A stretch of DNA of 62,296 nt from Verrucomicrobiota bacterium (GCA_012517065.1 JAAYVR010000145.1:1-62296), one strand, 5' to 3'; positions 53,474-62,032 are shown, numbered from the stretch's first letter. Program-made: numbers and translations. Notes: generated by a model not told the origin, from the sequence alone.

Positions 53474-55420
53474 ATGAAACAATTCCTCGATGCCTGTCCT
53501 ATCCTGGTTGTAGCCTTTGCTGCGCGAGCCTTGGCAGCTTCGTTGCCAGCAGAACAGCTTTTCCCAAGCGATACTATCGCGCTGTTTTCGGTGCCGGACT
53601 ACCCGCGACTGGCTGCGGCGCAGCGTGACACCCCCACAGCAAAGTTCTGGAAAGACGAGGCCATGGCCCGCTTTCGCTCAGCATTCAACGAACGATTCAA
53701 CAACAAGTATCTGGGCCCTCTCGAACGCGAACTCGGGGTCAAAGCAAAGGATGTCCTTACCTTGTTGCAAGGACAGATTGCGCTCGGGATCACCCAAACC
53801 CGCTGGGACGACACGACGCGCTTTATGCCAAGCATGACGCTGGTTGTTGACACACGCGAAAAGGCCGAACAATTGAAGAATACCCTTGCCGCTGTCCGCA
53901 CAAGGTTGACTGAATCCGGGCGCGCAATCCGAACAGACCGCATACGGGACGTCGAAGTTGTTACAGTGCAGATCAAGGCCAGCCAATCAGGCGCCACATC
54001 CGATGTCTCGACTGACAAGGGCGGACCGGACAGCACCGGGGCGAAAAGCCCGACACCTGACAGTCAGAGCGGCAACGCCGCCGGCATCAAAACACTCGAA
54101 TTGAGTTTTTGTCATGTCGATTCCCTCCTGTTGGTGAGCACATGTCAGCAGGACCTCGAAAAAGTTATTGCCAAACTCCAGGGCGCCAGCGTGCCGACGG
54201 TGTCCGAGAAGCCCGGATTTGAAACGGCCCGTCGAGTGGTTCCCCGCGATGCTCTCGCATTCGGGTGGACAGACATGTCCGGTCTGTACCAGCTTTTTAC
54301 GAAAGCAGTTGCAAAAGCCGCCGAAGAACAAGGTTCCGGCAAATCCGGGCCAACGCAGGTCGAGCGGCTGTTCCCCGCAATCGGGTTGGCCGGATTGAAA
54401 AGCATGGCTTTTGCAATGCGCCATAGCGCTGATGGGACCTTCTTGGATTTGTTTGTTGGTGTGCCACAGGAAGAGCGCAAGGGCTTGTTCAAGCTCCTAT
54501 CGATTGAACAGAAAGACGCCAGTCCGCCCCCGTGGATTCCATCCGATGCAGTTCAGTTCAGTCGCTCGAGAATTGACGGCCAAAAAGCATGGGCCGCGCT
54601 TGAATCGACCATTAACGAAATCAGCCCTTCGGTGCTTGATTTTCTCATCGGCCAACTCAACGAAGCCATGAAGACAAAAGACCCGGGATTTGATTTCCGA
54701 CAGTATTTCGTGCAGAACCTTGGGGATGACATGGTGAGCTACCAAAGGCCGCCCCGCGATTCCACACCGGAAGCGCTGAGCTCGCCTCCGACCATCAACC
54801 TGATCTCATCACCCAAGCCGGAACAAATGCTTGCAGGAATCAAGGCCGCGCTGTTGCTCATGCCACCGCCGCTGAACAACATCGAATTCAAGGAACGTGA
54901 ATTCCTCGGAAAGCGAATATACTCCGTTGTGCCTCCGTCGGTGGCGTTTCTGGGCGCAGAGAGCGCCAGCAGCACCGCAGGCTTACTGCACATCTCGGCG
55001 GCCAACGGGTACCTCGCACTCGCCAGCGACATTACCGTCCTTGAAGAGTTCCTGCGCAGCGCAGAGTCGCGGGCGAAAAGCCTTTCTGAATTGCCCGGCT
55101 GGAACGAAGCGTTGCAACTGGTTGGAGGAGCCGGCGGCGGTTTCCTCGGCTACCAGAACGAGGCGGAAACAATCCGCGCTCTCTTTGCCAGGCTCAAGTC
55201 GTCTGATGGCAAGGCTGTTTTGCCGCTTTCAATCGGGCCTCTCTCACTGCAATCTTCGGAAGCCGAGAGAGCTTTGGAATCTTTGGCTGATTTCTCACTT
55301 CTCCCGCCTTTCGAATCAGTTTCAGAATACTTCGGCATGTTCATCTGTTCAGGTGCAATGACGCCCGAGGGGTACACTTTGCGTGCAGTGTTTCCGACCC
55401 CACCCCAAGTCAGACAGTAA
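53474..55420 (+). CDS. Secreted protein of unknown function (DUF3352-like)
   Basis: A 648-residue exported protein with a signal peptide (MKQFLDACPILVVAFAARA). It resembles the DUF3352-type family in its alternating strands and helices, with segments such as LFPSDTIALFSVPDYPRL, LLQGQIALGIT and LKSMAFAMRHSADGTFL. An acidic, serine-rich linker (residues about 170-205, TDKGGPDSTG) breaks the domain. I know of no biochemical function. It follows the HtrA-like gene by 79 bases; a link between them is possible but unproven. Confidence 0.55.
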   Translation: MKQFLDACPILVVAFAARALAASLPAEQLFPSDTIALFSVPDYPRLAAAQRDTPTAKFWKDEAMARFRSAFNERFNNKYLGPLERELGVKAKDVLTLLQGQIALGITQTRWDDTTRFMPSMTLVVDTREKAEQLKNTLAAVRTRLTESGRAIRTDRIRDVEVVTVQIKASQSGATSDVSTDKGGPDSTGAKSPTPDSQSGNAAGIKTLELSFCHVDSLLLVSTCQQDLEKVIAKLQGASVPTVSEKPGFETARRVVPRDALAFGWTDMSGLYQLFTKAVAKAAEEQGSGKSGPTQVERLFPAIGLAGLKSMAFAMRHSADGTFLDLFVGVPQEERKGLFKLLSIEQKDASPPPWIPSDAVQFSRSRIDGQKAWAALESTINEISPSVLDFLIGQLNEAMKTKDPGFDFRQYFVQNLGDDMVSYQRPPRDSTPEALSSPPTINLISSPKPEQMLAGIKAALLLMPPPLNNIEFKEREFLGKRIYSVVPPSVAFLGAESASSTAGLLHISAANGYLALASDITVLEEFLRSAESRAKSLSELPGWNEALQLVGGAGGGFLGYQNEAETIRALFARLKSSDGKAVLPLSIGPLSLQSSEAERALESLADFSLLPPFESVSEYFGMFICSGAMTPEGYTLRAVFPTPPQVRQ

Positions 55421-55440
55421 TCGCCGACAACATGTCGGTT

Positions 55441-55505
55441 AGCCCGGAGATCTAACCGGAATGAACCTCCGGATGTCTTTGTCTGATCAGGCGGTGAGAT
55501 TTCAT
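55441..55505. repeat. R4 palindromic repeat, copy f
   Basis: Left arm AGCCCGGAGATCTAACCGG; the right arm is degenerate (GCGGTGAGATTTCATC). It lies 20 bases after the stop of the preceding gene. Confidence 0.75.
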
Positions 55506-55638
55506 CTCACAACGTTCAGCGGAACGAATGAAATGGCGCATGGCGAGCGACGCGGGACCGCGGTAAGGTGCAAGACACAAAGTTCTTGAAGCGAAGTTTT
55601 GGCTTGTGATGAGCACATAAGAGTGCGACAAGAAGACC

Positions 55639-56181
55639 ATGAACACGATCCTGCACTTCACACGTTTGCCCCGTAAAACCCCACGACGCAAAATTGCTGG
55701 CTTGGGTGTGCTGGGAATCGCACTGCTCATGGGAATTCTCGATCCCGCCAAAGCTGGAAATAATACGGTTCCGTACCGCGGTCGAACCGACGGTTGGGTT
55801 ACGTCAATCCAGTTTTCGCCCGGTAAGAAGATGTTTCCCGTTAACCTTACAACGGTGGCCGACGAGATATCTGTTCACGGCGGGCACGGCTATCAGATCA
55901 GCTCGATTACCATTAACAGTTCGAAAAAATCAGGCCTCATCGCAACCGGCAAGACCGACGCTGTCAGCGCAGATCGCGAGCATCTCTTCATCGATTTCAC
56001 AATAGCCTCGCAGAATGCAGATTTGACGGCGCCAATCCAGTACAGAGGAACGTTCACGATAGTGGGAGGCACAGGTCGATTCGAGGGCGCCACAGGTTCA
56101 GGCGAGCTCTGGGGAGAGGCGCGCTTGACAGAAGGCACATGGTGTGGGGAATTCGATGGAGTGATATCCATTCCAAGGTGA
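55639..56181 (+). CDS. Small secreted beta-barrel-like protein
   Basis: A 180-residue protein. A basic head with an RK-rich run precedes a membrane or signal segment (IAGLGVLGIALLMGILDPA). The mature part is all-beta, with YRGTFTIVGGTGRFEGATGS and GELWGEARL. The GGTG-RF-GATG pattern recalls dirigent/allene-oxide-cyclase-like barrels and small bacterial secreted homologues. No active-site pattern is visible. It stands alone between repeats and the YdcF gene. Confidence 0.6.
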   Translation: MNTILHFTRLPRKTPRRKIAGLGVLGIALLMGILDPAKAGNNTVPYRGRTDGWVTSIQFSPGKKMFPVNLTTVADEISVHGGHGYQISSITINSSKKSGLIATGKTDAVSADREHLFIDFTIASQNADLTAPIQYRGTFTIVGGTGRFEGATGSGELWGEARLTEGTWCGEFDGVISIPR

Positions 56182-56281
56182 AGCTCCAGACCCCGCGCAG
56201 CATTCTCAGCGCAGCACAGCCGCAACCGGACATTTTCGAGTCTTGACCAACGTTGTTGGTCAGGGTTTGAGGATTGCAGGC

Positions 56282-57052
56282 TCAATCGACCCAGCCCCGC
56301 AACTTGTAAAGCCACCAGCCAACCACTTCGTGAGAGTAAATCGCGAGGTGTTGAAACCCGCCCAGCCCGGGAACAATGGAACGACGCGGGCGCTGTTCAA
56401 AAGTCGCCATTCCTTGGAAGTCGCACGCCACACATGTGACATCCAGACCGAGCTTCCTGAAAACCGCCTCGGAGCGTCTCATGTGGCTTGCAGAGGTGAC
56501 CAAAGCCAGTCTCCGCCAGCCGTGTTCTTGCGCGAGAGCCATGGTTCGCTCTGCTTCATTTCGAGTGTTGGCACAATCGCCGAGCACAAACACCGGGACC
56601 GTGGCAAGACCCCACTTTTCCAGCCATTGCCTTAGCTGTTCACCTTCTGCTTTTTCGTGCCCTGGCCGGCCGTGCACACCGCCGCCCAGCACGAGCGCGC
56701 GCGCTTTTCCGGAGCGGACCAGCTCGACTGCGGCCACGGCTCTGTCTGCGGCGTCGGAGAGGTCGAAACCGAGTGGATCGTTGGACGAGACGGTCAGCAG
56801 CCCGCCGAGCATCACCACGGCATCAACCTGCGGCACATCCGCTATGCCCGAGCGCGCGTAATTGCGTTCGAGCGTTGCGAGCAGGTAAGCTGGCAGGTTG
56901 GTTCCCCCGATCAAGTAAATCAGCAACACAACAACTCCCGGGGCTATTGCACGGCGGTACTGTCGCTTGCACAACCGCCATACTGCGAGGACAATAAGTG
57001 CAAACCAAATGAGTCCGACCGGTTCTGTCAGAGGCGTTAGGAACTTGACCAT
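56282..57052 (-). CDS. YdcF/ElyC-like (DUF218) membrane protein
   Basis: A 256-residue protein with two N-terminal membrane segments (PVGLIWFALIVLAVW and IAPGVVVLLIYLIGG) and a DUF218 domain: VDAVVMLGGLL, ALVLGGGVHG, CANTRNEAE and LVTSASHMRRSEAVFRKLG. ElyC and SanA of this family act in envelope carrier-lipid or peptidoglycan balance. The gene runs convergent to the small beta-barrel gene. The exact reaction is not known. Confidence 0.88.
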   Translation of the reverse strand: MVKFLTPLTEPVGLIWFALIVLAVWRLCKRQYRRAIAPGVVVLLIYLIGGTNLPAYLLATLERNYARSGIADVPQVDAVVMLGGLLTVSSNDPLGFDLSDAADRAVAAVELVRSGKARALVLGGGVHGRPGHEKAEGEQLRQWLEKWGLATVPVFVLGDCANTRNEAERTMALAQEHGWRRLALVTSASHMRRSEAVFRKLGLDVTCVACDFQGMATFEQRPRRSIVPGLGGFQHLAIYSHEVVGWWLYKLRGWVD

Positions 57053-57105
57053 GGTGAGGTGTGTTCTGTCAGCAATTCAATCGACCGGCGCCAAACGATG
57101 GTCCC

Positions 57106-57170
57106 CAGCCCGGAAATCTCACCGGCCCCCTCGGATTCGGCCATGCCTGCACTCCGGTGAGGTTTCCGGG
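57106..57170. repeat. R4 palindromic repeat, copy g
   Basis: Arms AGCCCGGAAATCTCACCGG and CCGGTGAGGTTTCCGGGC. Its core (CCCTCGGATTCGGC) matches that of copy d. It is between the YdcF and SppA genes, 12 bases from the SppA stop. Confidence 0.88.
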
Positions 57171-57181
57171 CCGGGCAACCT

Positions 57182-58351
57182 TCAAGGAATGCCGGGCAAG
57201 AACAGGAAATACAGTCGGCCGGGTTGAAGCCGCGGCAGCTCAACGCCCAAGTCGATTTTGAGCGCCCTTGTCTCAGTTTTCCCGAAGAGCCGCAACAAAC
57301 GGAAGAAATCTGCAGGCTGACGAAATTGCACAAGATTCGCGCGGTCAAGATCGGTTAGTTTCAGCGCCCGTGCGACCGCGGTTTTGAAATTCCCAAGTTC
57401 ATCAACAAACCCGAGCTCGTACGCCTGCTTTCCTGAAAAAACCCGCCCGTCTGCGTACTCGGCCCAATTCGAAGCCAAAGTCCGCCCGTCGGAATCATTG
57501 AGGCGATTGGCATTGTTTCTTCCGTCAGCCACAACCTTCTTAAACCTTTCGTAGCACTCGTCCACCAACGTCTGCAACATCTTGCGTTCTTCCGGATGGA
57601 TTTCTTCGTCTGCGCGCGTGGGACTCATCATGTCCTTGAACCGTCCGCTCTTGTAAACTTCGGGGCGCACGCCAACCTTGTTCATCAGACCTCGGTAGTT
57701 GTAGCCGTTCATGAGAACCCCAATGCTTCCCGTAAGCGTGAGCTCGTGAGCGACTATCCATCGGCACGGCGCAGCCACATAATAACCTCCGGACGCCGCC
57801 AGCGAGCCCATCGAAGCAACAACCGGTTTGCCCGTGCGTTTCTGAAACTCGGCGATATGGCGGCTGATTTCGTCTGCAGCCAGAACCTCGCCCCCGGGCG
57901 AGTCTATTCTAAGAATGACACCTCGGATTCTTCGGTCCTGTTCGGCTCGCTTGAGCTGACGCCGCACCAATTCGGCAATGTCGTACTCATCGCCCGTAAA
58001 GTACGCACTGCCTATGATGCCCTGAATGTCCACCACCGCCAGCTTGGCGTCGGCGTGGTTGTTCTCGATCATGACTTCCCTGAGCGCGGGTCCGGATTCA
58101 AGCTCCTCGATACCCCCGAACGTCACAAACCCGGACATGATTTGGCCGAGGCCAATCACAACAATCAAAACCAGTATCGCAAGGAAGCCCAAAACCACAT
58201 AGACCCACGTTCGCCTCGATTTCTTCTGTCGTGCCGGGGTCGAAACTGGCGGGGGCGCGCTCAGGCGCGGCGGCGTGGGCACGACAGGTGGAACGGGCGG
58301 AGGAGAACCCCCGTCAGACATCTGGTTGTTCATTTGCTCGTCGTTCTGCAT
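57182..58351 (-). CDS. sppA: Signal peptide peptidase SppA-type (S49) protease
   Basis: A protein of about 389 residues. A proline-rich cytoplasmic head (PPPVPPVVPTPPRLSAPPP) leads to one membrane segment (VYVVLGFLAILVLIVVIGLG) and an S49 protease domain that cuts leftover signal peptides in the membrane. The nucleophile Ser187 is in SLAASGGYYVAA and the general-base Lys234 in VYKSGRFKDMMSP, the normal Ser-Lys dyad of the short (SppA36K) type. The ATG at 58351 is preferred over an upstream in-frame start and an internal ATG at 58333. The head is longer than usual and has low complexity. Confidence 0.92.
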   Translation of the reverse strand: MQNDEQMNNQMSDGGSPPPVPPVVPTPPRLSAPPPVSTPARQKKSRRTWVYVVLGFLAILVLIVVIGLGQIMSGFVTFGGIEELESGPALREVMIENNHADAKLAVVDIQGIIGSAYFTGDEYDIAELVRRQLKRAEQDRRIRGVILRIDSPGGEVLAADEISRHIAEFQKRTGKPVVASMGSLAASGGYYVAAPCRWIVAHELTLTGSIGVLMNGYNYRGLMNKVGVRPEVYKSGRFKDMMSPTRADEEIHPEERKMLQTLVDECYERFKKVVADGRNNANRLNDSDGRTLASNWAEYADGRVFSGKQAYELGFVDELGNFKTAVARALKLTDLDRANLVQFRQPADFFRLLRLFGKTETRALKIDLGVELPRLQPGRLYFLFLPGIP

Positions 58352-58579
58352 GCTAAAACAGTGTTGTGCACCCTCGCCAAGGACAGCAACTGCACCCGGA
58401 GCAGTCAATGACCAGCTCGAGCTCGGGATGAAACCGCTGAGAACCGTCTAGCCACTTGTCGAACAAAATATCGCAGAGCTGCTTGACCTGGGCGCAATCT
58501 TTCACCATCGAGTTGCCGAATAGCAACAGGACCAGAATCTACGGCAAAACCTGTCCGATGCAAGCTTTCTAGCCCGCCG

Positions 58580-58990
58580 ATTTCACAGCCTGGCGTAGCC
58601 GGAACCAAAGTCGCCTGACGGGCAGTGCCCCGGCTCCCGCACACCCCGGACCTTCAGCCACGCCGGGCTGGGAAATATGCCCTGCGACTCCGTCGCAAGG
58701 AAGAGCGCGCTGATCCCAATGGTTTCTCACCCGCTGCCGCGGATGCAGCGGGCGGTGGTAGGCGCGAAGCGTTTGGAGTGCGGCAGCTTGCTGCCGCTTT
58801 GTTTTCGTGCACAAACAACGTGCCTGGAACCAGATCGGCATGAAGCCGCAAACAACGTGTCTGTCCCCATATCGGCACCGAGGGATTCCTCCCTAGAGTT
58901 CGGCAGCCGCCGATTGGAACAAGGGACAATCTGCGGGCCACGGCGCAATCCGCAGGCAAAACCCAAACAACGAGCCTGTCCCCCTATTTG
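58580..58990. repeat. Composite R1-R2-R3 block
   Basis: R1 copy g (58580-58678, left end ATTTCACAGCCTGGCGTAGC degenerate, right end GCCGGGCTGGGAAATAT), R2 (58742-58801, core 58780-58797) and R3 (58850-58990). Layout and spacing equal the block at 47102. Between R2 and R3, and again at the R3 start, AAACAACGTG occurs twice 40 bases apart. Together with unmarked DNA it fills 58352-59123, where no gene is seen. Confidence 0.9.
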
Positions 58991-59123
58991 CGTGCTTGTT
59001 GGATGTGCGTGGGTGGGAAGCGGCAAGTGCCGAATCAATTCATTTGCCGCAGCATTTGTTTGGCCACTGGACGAAGCGGCCGCGGAGGAACCGCATCGTA
59101 GCGAGGCGTGCCAGGTTGGGGAT

Positions 59124-60815
59124 TCAACGTTCCGCGTTCGAACACAGATCGCCGAATTCGGCCAGGAGCGCGTACTTCTTCTGCCACGGGGTGTACATGA
59201 ATCCGCGAACGTTTGGGGTTTTGCGGGCGAGCGCAAGCCAGCCCTTGACATCATTCAGATCGTCCGCGTCGTAATAACACGCTACCAGCGTGCGGAATCC
59301 TTCCGCGGCGAAGAATCTGAGGCTCGGCTCGCGTGGTTCGCCACCCCATACGGCCATTATGAGGTCTTTGGGAACGTGCTTCCACGAACCGGTAAAATCG
59401 CCGTCCACGAGGTAATAATCCGCATGCGCGTTGTGGTTCGGATCGAGCATGTCACTCCAGATATAGACTTCAACGCCGGGGATGTACTTGCGCAAGGTTT
59501 GCACTTGCCGAGTGATGCATTCGCCGAGTAACTCGGCCATGTTTCGGCCACGGCACGCCAGGCAAGTACCGCCCATGCGGACCTCGTCCATGTTCAACAG
59601 GACTCGGCGGGGACGGAGCCGTTCTGCCAATAGTTTGGATTCGTGATCGAAGATTTCGTAGAGAGCCGGTTCTGCCATGCATACGGTGATTTGCGAGTCG
59701 TGAATGACCAAAGTGTGATACCAGCTTGCACGGAGGCGTTGTCCGTCTTGTATTCGGCTGCTGTCGGTCAGCTTTAGCGGGGGGGAGGGTCTGTCGATGC
59801 GATATGGACTGTAGTCGGGATCAATCAGTGGGGCGTAGTCAGTGCCCTCAGCGTAAGTTGTTCCGCCGTCTTCGCTGCGGACTATGACCGGCGTGCCCGG
59901 TCGCCGAAGGACATTCAACGGACCGACCTCTTCGATTGTCCAGTCATCGAGCCAGAGTTTTCCTGTGCGCCCGCCCCAGACACCAGCGTAAAGTCGGACA
60001 GTATCAAACCCGAGGCTGTTGAAAAGCATTGTCAGCTTTTGCCAGTCGCTGGTCGGTTGCAGGTCGAAAGTGCGAGGTGCCAATGAACGGTTGCCTGCCA
60101 GAACAGTGATTTGGAAAGCGCTTGTGGGACGGAGCTCCTCAGTCTTGACCCAGAGACTGACCCGATACGTTCGGTGCGGGCGCACGCGGATTTCCTGCAT
60201 GATCCGGCCGTGGCCATGCGGGTTGGAGGTGAAATTCTCGAGTCGCAACGAAGTGTCGCCGCTGTGTTTGACCTGCTTGTCTGCGAAGCTCACCTCGCCC
60301 GGCTGGTCATGGAAATTGTAGCCTTTCATTCTGTTGTTGGCGGATTCTTCGAACCCGCCATTTACCATCCGCACGGATGTGTCGGGCACAAACCGCGCCT
60401 CGCGGCCATGCACAACAAAGACGGCGTCCTCAACCGGCACGCCTTCGGCGAGGTTGCGGTCGTGGGCAAGAGCCGCACCGCCATAACCAACCGAGAACAC
60501 AGCAGGAATCAGTTCGATGCGGTTGCGGTCGCAGGCCTTTTGGACTTCGTCGAGCCGACGGAAAAACTCCGGGCTTTTCTTGCAAAGAGTGTCCAGTCCG
60601 AGCGACATCACAGCGCCGTTGATTCCGTGTTGCGCGGCGGTGTCGAGCAGACGGGAGATTTCGGCGACGTCGTTGTCCCGGCCCAAATTCCACCCGAAAA
60701 CCCACACGAACCTGTCCGGGTATTGCTCTGCAAGTGCATTCTGGAGAAATGCGAGAGCGACAGAGCAGATTAAGATGCGGCAGTTCGCGAACCAAGAATT
60801 GAAGCTTCGGCGCAT
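59124..60815 (-). CDS. Secreted glycoside-hydrolase-like protein with inserted CBM
   Basis: A 563-residue exported protein. Signal peptide (LICSVALAFLQNALA). Residues 35-145 look like the first strands of a TIM barrel (FVWVFGWNLGRDND, GINGAVMSLGLD, IELIPAVFSVGYGG). Residues about 150-297 form a CBM4/9-like jelly roll (MVNGGFEES, RLENFTSN, LWLDDWTIEEVG). From about 360 to 530 the barrel resumes (VLLNMDEVRMGG with D410-E411, VEVYIWSDMLD, LIMAVWGGEP, GFMYTPWQKK). The D-E pair recalls GH20-type catalytic pairs, but no family is recognised. ATG 60815 precedes the signal peptide; a TTG at 60824 is less likely. Confidence 0.65.
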   Translation of the reverse strand: MRRSFNSWFANCRILICSVALAFLQNALAEQYPDRFVWVFGWNLGRDNDVAEISRLLDTAAQHGINGAVMSLGLDTLCKKSPEFFRRLDEVQKACDRNRIELIPAVFSVGYGGAALAHDRNLAEGVPVEDAVFVVHGREARFVPDTSVRMVNGGFEESANNRMKGYNFHDQPGEVSFADKQVKHSGDTSLRLENFTSNPHGHGRIMQEIRVRPHRTYRVSLWVKTEELRPTSAFQITVLAGNRSLAPRTFDLQPTSDWQKLTMLFNSLGFDTVRLYAGVWGGRTGKLWLDDWTIEEVGPLNVLRRPGTPVIVRSEDGGTTYAEGTDYAPLIDPDYSPYRIDRPSPPLKLTDSSRIQDGQRLRASWYHTLVIHDSQITVCMAEPALYEIFDHESKLLAERLRPRRVLLNMDEVRMGGTCLACRGRNMAELLGECITRQVQTLRKYIPGVEVYIWSDMLDPNHNAHADYYLVDGDFTGSWKHVPKDLIMAVWGGEPREPSLRFFAAEGFRTLVACYYDADDLNDVKGWLALARKTPNVRGFMYTPWQKKYALLAEFGDLCSNAER

Positions 60816-60967
60816 GTTGTCCAAGTGTTCGATTGCAGAGCCTTGCCCAACTCGCGATAATACTCAATCTTGAAACTTTCCAGCCGAGTTCCGGGTCTTT
60901 TGGGACGATGAATGCGCACGGAGTGTGCTTTGCATCGGTTCGCAGGGTGCAACTCTGTGGATTTTTT

Positions 60968-60989
60968 AGCCCGCAAATTTCATAGCCTG
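60968..60989. repeat. Stray R1 arm
   Basis: CGCAAATTTCATAGCCTG matches the left flank and arm of R1 copy g (TAGCCCG-x-x-ATTTCACAGCCTG). The rest of the element is absent. It lies 35 bases before the chimeric permease fragment. Confidence 0.6.
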
Positions 60990-61023
60990 AATACTGTGCG
61001 AGGCGGGTGTCTTCACGGGGCTG

Positions 61024-61440
61024 TTGAATAGGCGGGAATGCTCTCCGGTGAGGCAGGTAAAGAAAGTCCTTGGGCGCAGACACAACTTCCCGCCTGACGA
61101 CCCGGGGGCAGTATGGATGTGGGACACGGTCGAAACCGCCGAGATGGTCAACCGCGTGTACGACATGATGCAGACATTTCTCGGAGTGGTGGCGGTGGTC
61201 ACACTCGTGCTCGGTGGGGTTGCGTCCCTTGTCCTGCTGCTTGCCTATGGCAATGGCTTCGGGACCGCAATGATGACGGCGTTCGACCAAATCGGCAAAG
61301 ACCTGATCGTGGTTTTCCCCGGTCAAACGAGCCTTCAGGCGGGAGGTGAACGCGCAGGGCGGCGGGTTCAACTCGAACTGCGCGACGTCGAAGCGCTCAA
61401 GGAGGGCGTTCCGGCGATTGACGCCATTCGTGGAGAGTAA
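61024..61440 (+). pseudogene. Chimeric MacB-type ABC permease fragment (permuted)
   Basis: A 138-codon open frame that joins two permease parts in the wrong order. Residues about 9-63 (VKKVLGRRHNFPPDD, WMWDTVETAEM, FLGVVAVVTLVLGGV) correspond to the end of the periplasmic domain and the first half of the second membrane segment, which lie in the C-terminal half of a MacB-like permease. Residues 64-135 (ASLVLLLAYGNGF, DLIVVFPGQTSLQAGGERAG, ELRDVEALKEGVP) correspond to the first membrane segment and start of the periplasmic domain, from the N-terminal part. The join falls near 61213-61223. Neither part is complete. The likeliest origin is a deletion between two tandem permease genes; an assembly error is possible. 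Confidence 0.7.
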
Positions 61441-61617
61441 GAGGAAAGCGAACGATCCCAGCCCGGCGGACGCGTCGTTGTGGCTGAACCAGCCGAACTG
61501 TTCACCTCTGTGCGGGAACTCTGCTCTACAGGTTTGAGGTGAATCATATGCCGATTGGGAGCGCACCAAAACCACGCTTTTGTTGACTTGATACCTGTGT
61601 TCATAGACGTTGACCGC

Positions 61618-61956
61618 ATGAAAACCGGGGATGCAACAAAGCTCCTCAAGCGAATATTGAAAATCAAACGCATGGAACGGGGCAAACTGACCGTTATGCG
61701 CCAAGGACCTTCCGGTCCTTACTACAAACTCCAATGTTGGGAGAATGGCCGAAACTTCTCCCGCTACATCCATCGCGACCAAGTTCAGGCTGTGGAGGAA
61801 GCCATCGAGGGTTACCGCTTGTTCCGGCAACTGACCGATCAGTACGCCCAGGTGATCATCGATAGAACGCGCGCCGAACTGGAGACCGATTCTAAGAAAG
61901 GCCGCCACCTCAGCCGCAACCGCAGCGTGCGCAGGAAAAGGAAGCTCCCCAAATGA
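61618..61956 (+). CDS. DUF6788-like protein
   Basis: A 112-residue basic protein that resembles DUF6788: KRMERGKLTVMRQGPSGPYY, then LQCWENGRNFSRYIHRDQVQ, a helix EAIEGYRLFRQLTDQYAQVI and a basic tail (RHLSRNRSVRRKRKLPK). The family is common in Verrucomicrobiota and often occurs near transposase genes, but its function is not known. ATG 61618 is chosen; the upstream frame is not conserved in character. It may be a leftover of an insertion sequence, in keeping with the scar-like permease fragment just upstream. Confidence 0.6.
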   Translation: MKTGDATKLLKRILKIKRMERGKLTVMRQGPSGPYYKLQCWENGRNFSRYIHRDQVQAVEEAIEGYRLFRQLTDQYAQVIIDRTRAELETDSKKGRHLSRNRSVRRKRKLPK

Positions 61957-61968
61957 TCGCCATGTCTT

Positions 61969-62032
61969 GGCCCCGAAATCCCACCGGCCAGCCCGCGCAC
62001 GCACAGACCCTCATCCGGTTAGATGTCCGGGC
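61969..62032. repeat. R4 palindromic repeat, copy h
   Basis: Left arm GGCCCCGAAATCCCACCGG, right arm CCGGTTAGATGTCCGGGC, with several mismatches. It begins 13 bases after the DUF6788 stop. Confidence 0.8.

Noticed and set aside
58677-59531. Rightward open frame of 284 codons starting in R1/R2/R3
   Set aside because: Its first half is a translation of the repeats (the phrase QWALVGAKRLECGSLLPL also appears at 14467, 39022 and others) and the second half is antisense to the glycosidase-like gene.
60430-62004. Long leftward open frame of 524 codons
   Set aside because: It is antisense to the glycosidase-like gene, the permease scar and the DUF6788 gene, crosses two repeats and has no domain-like pattern. 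High GC leaves the opposite frame open.
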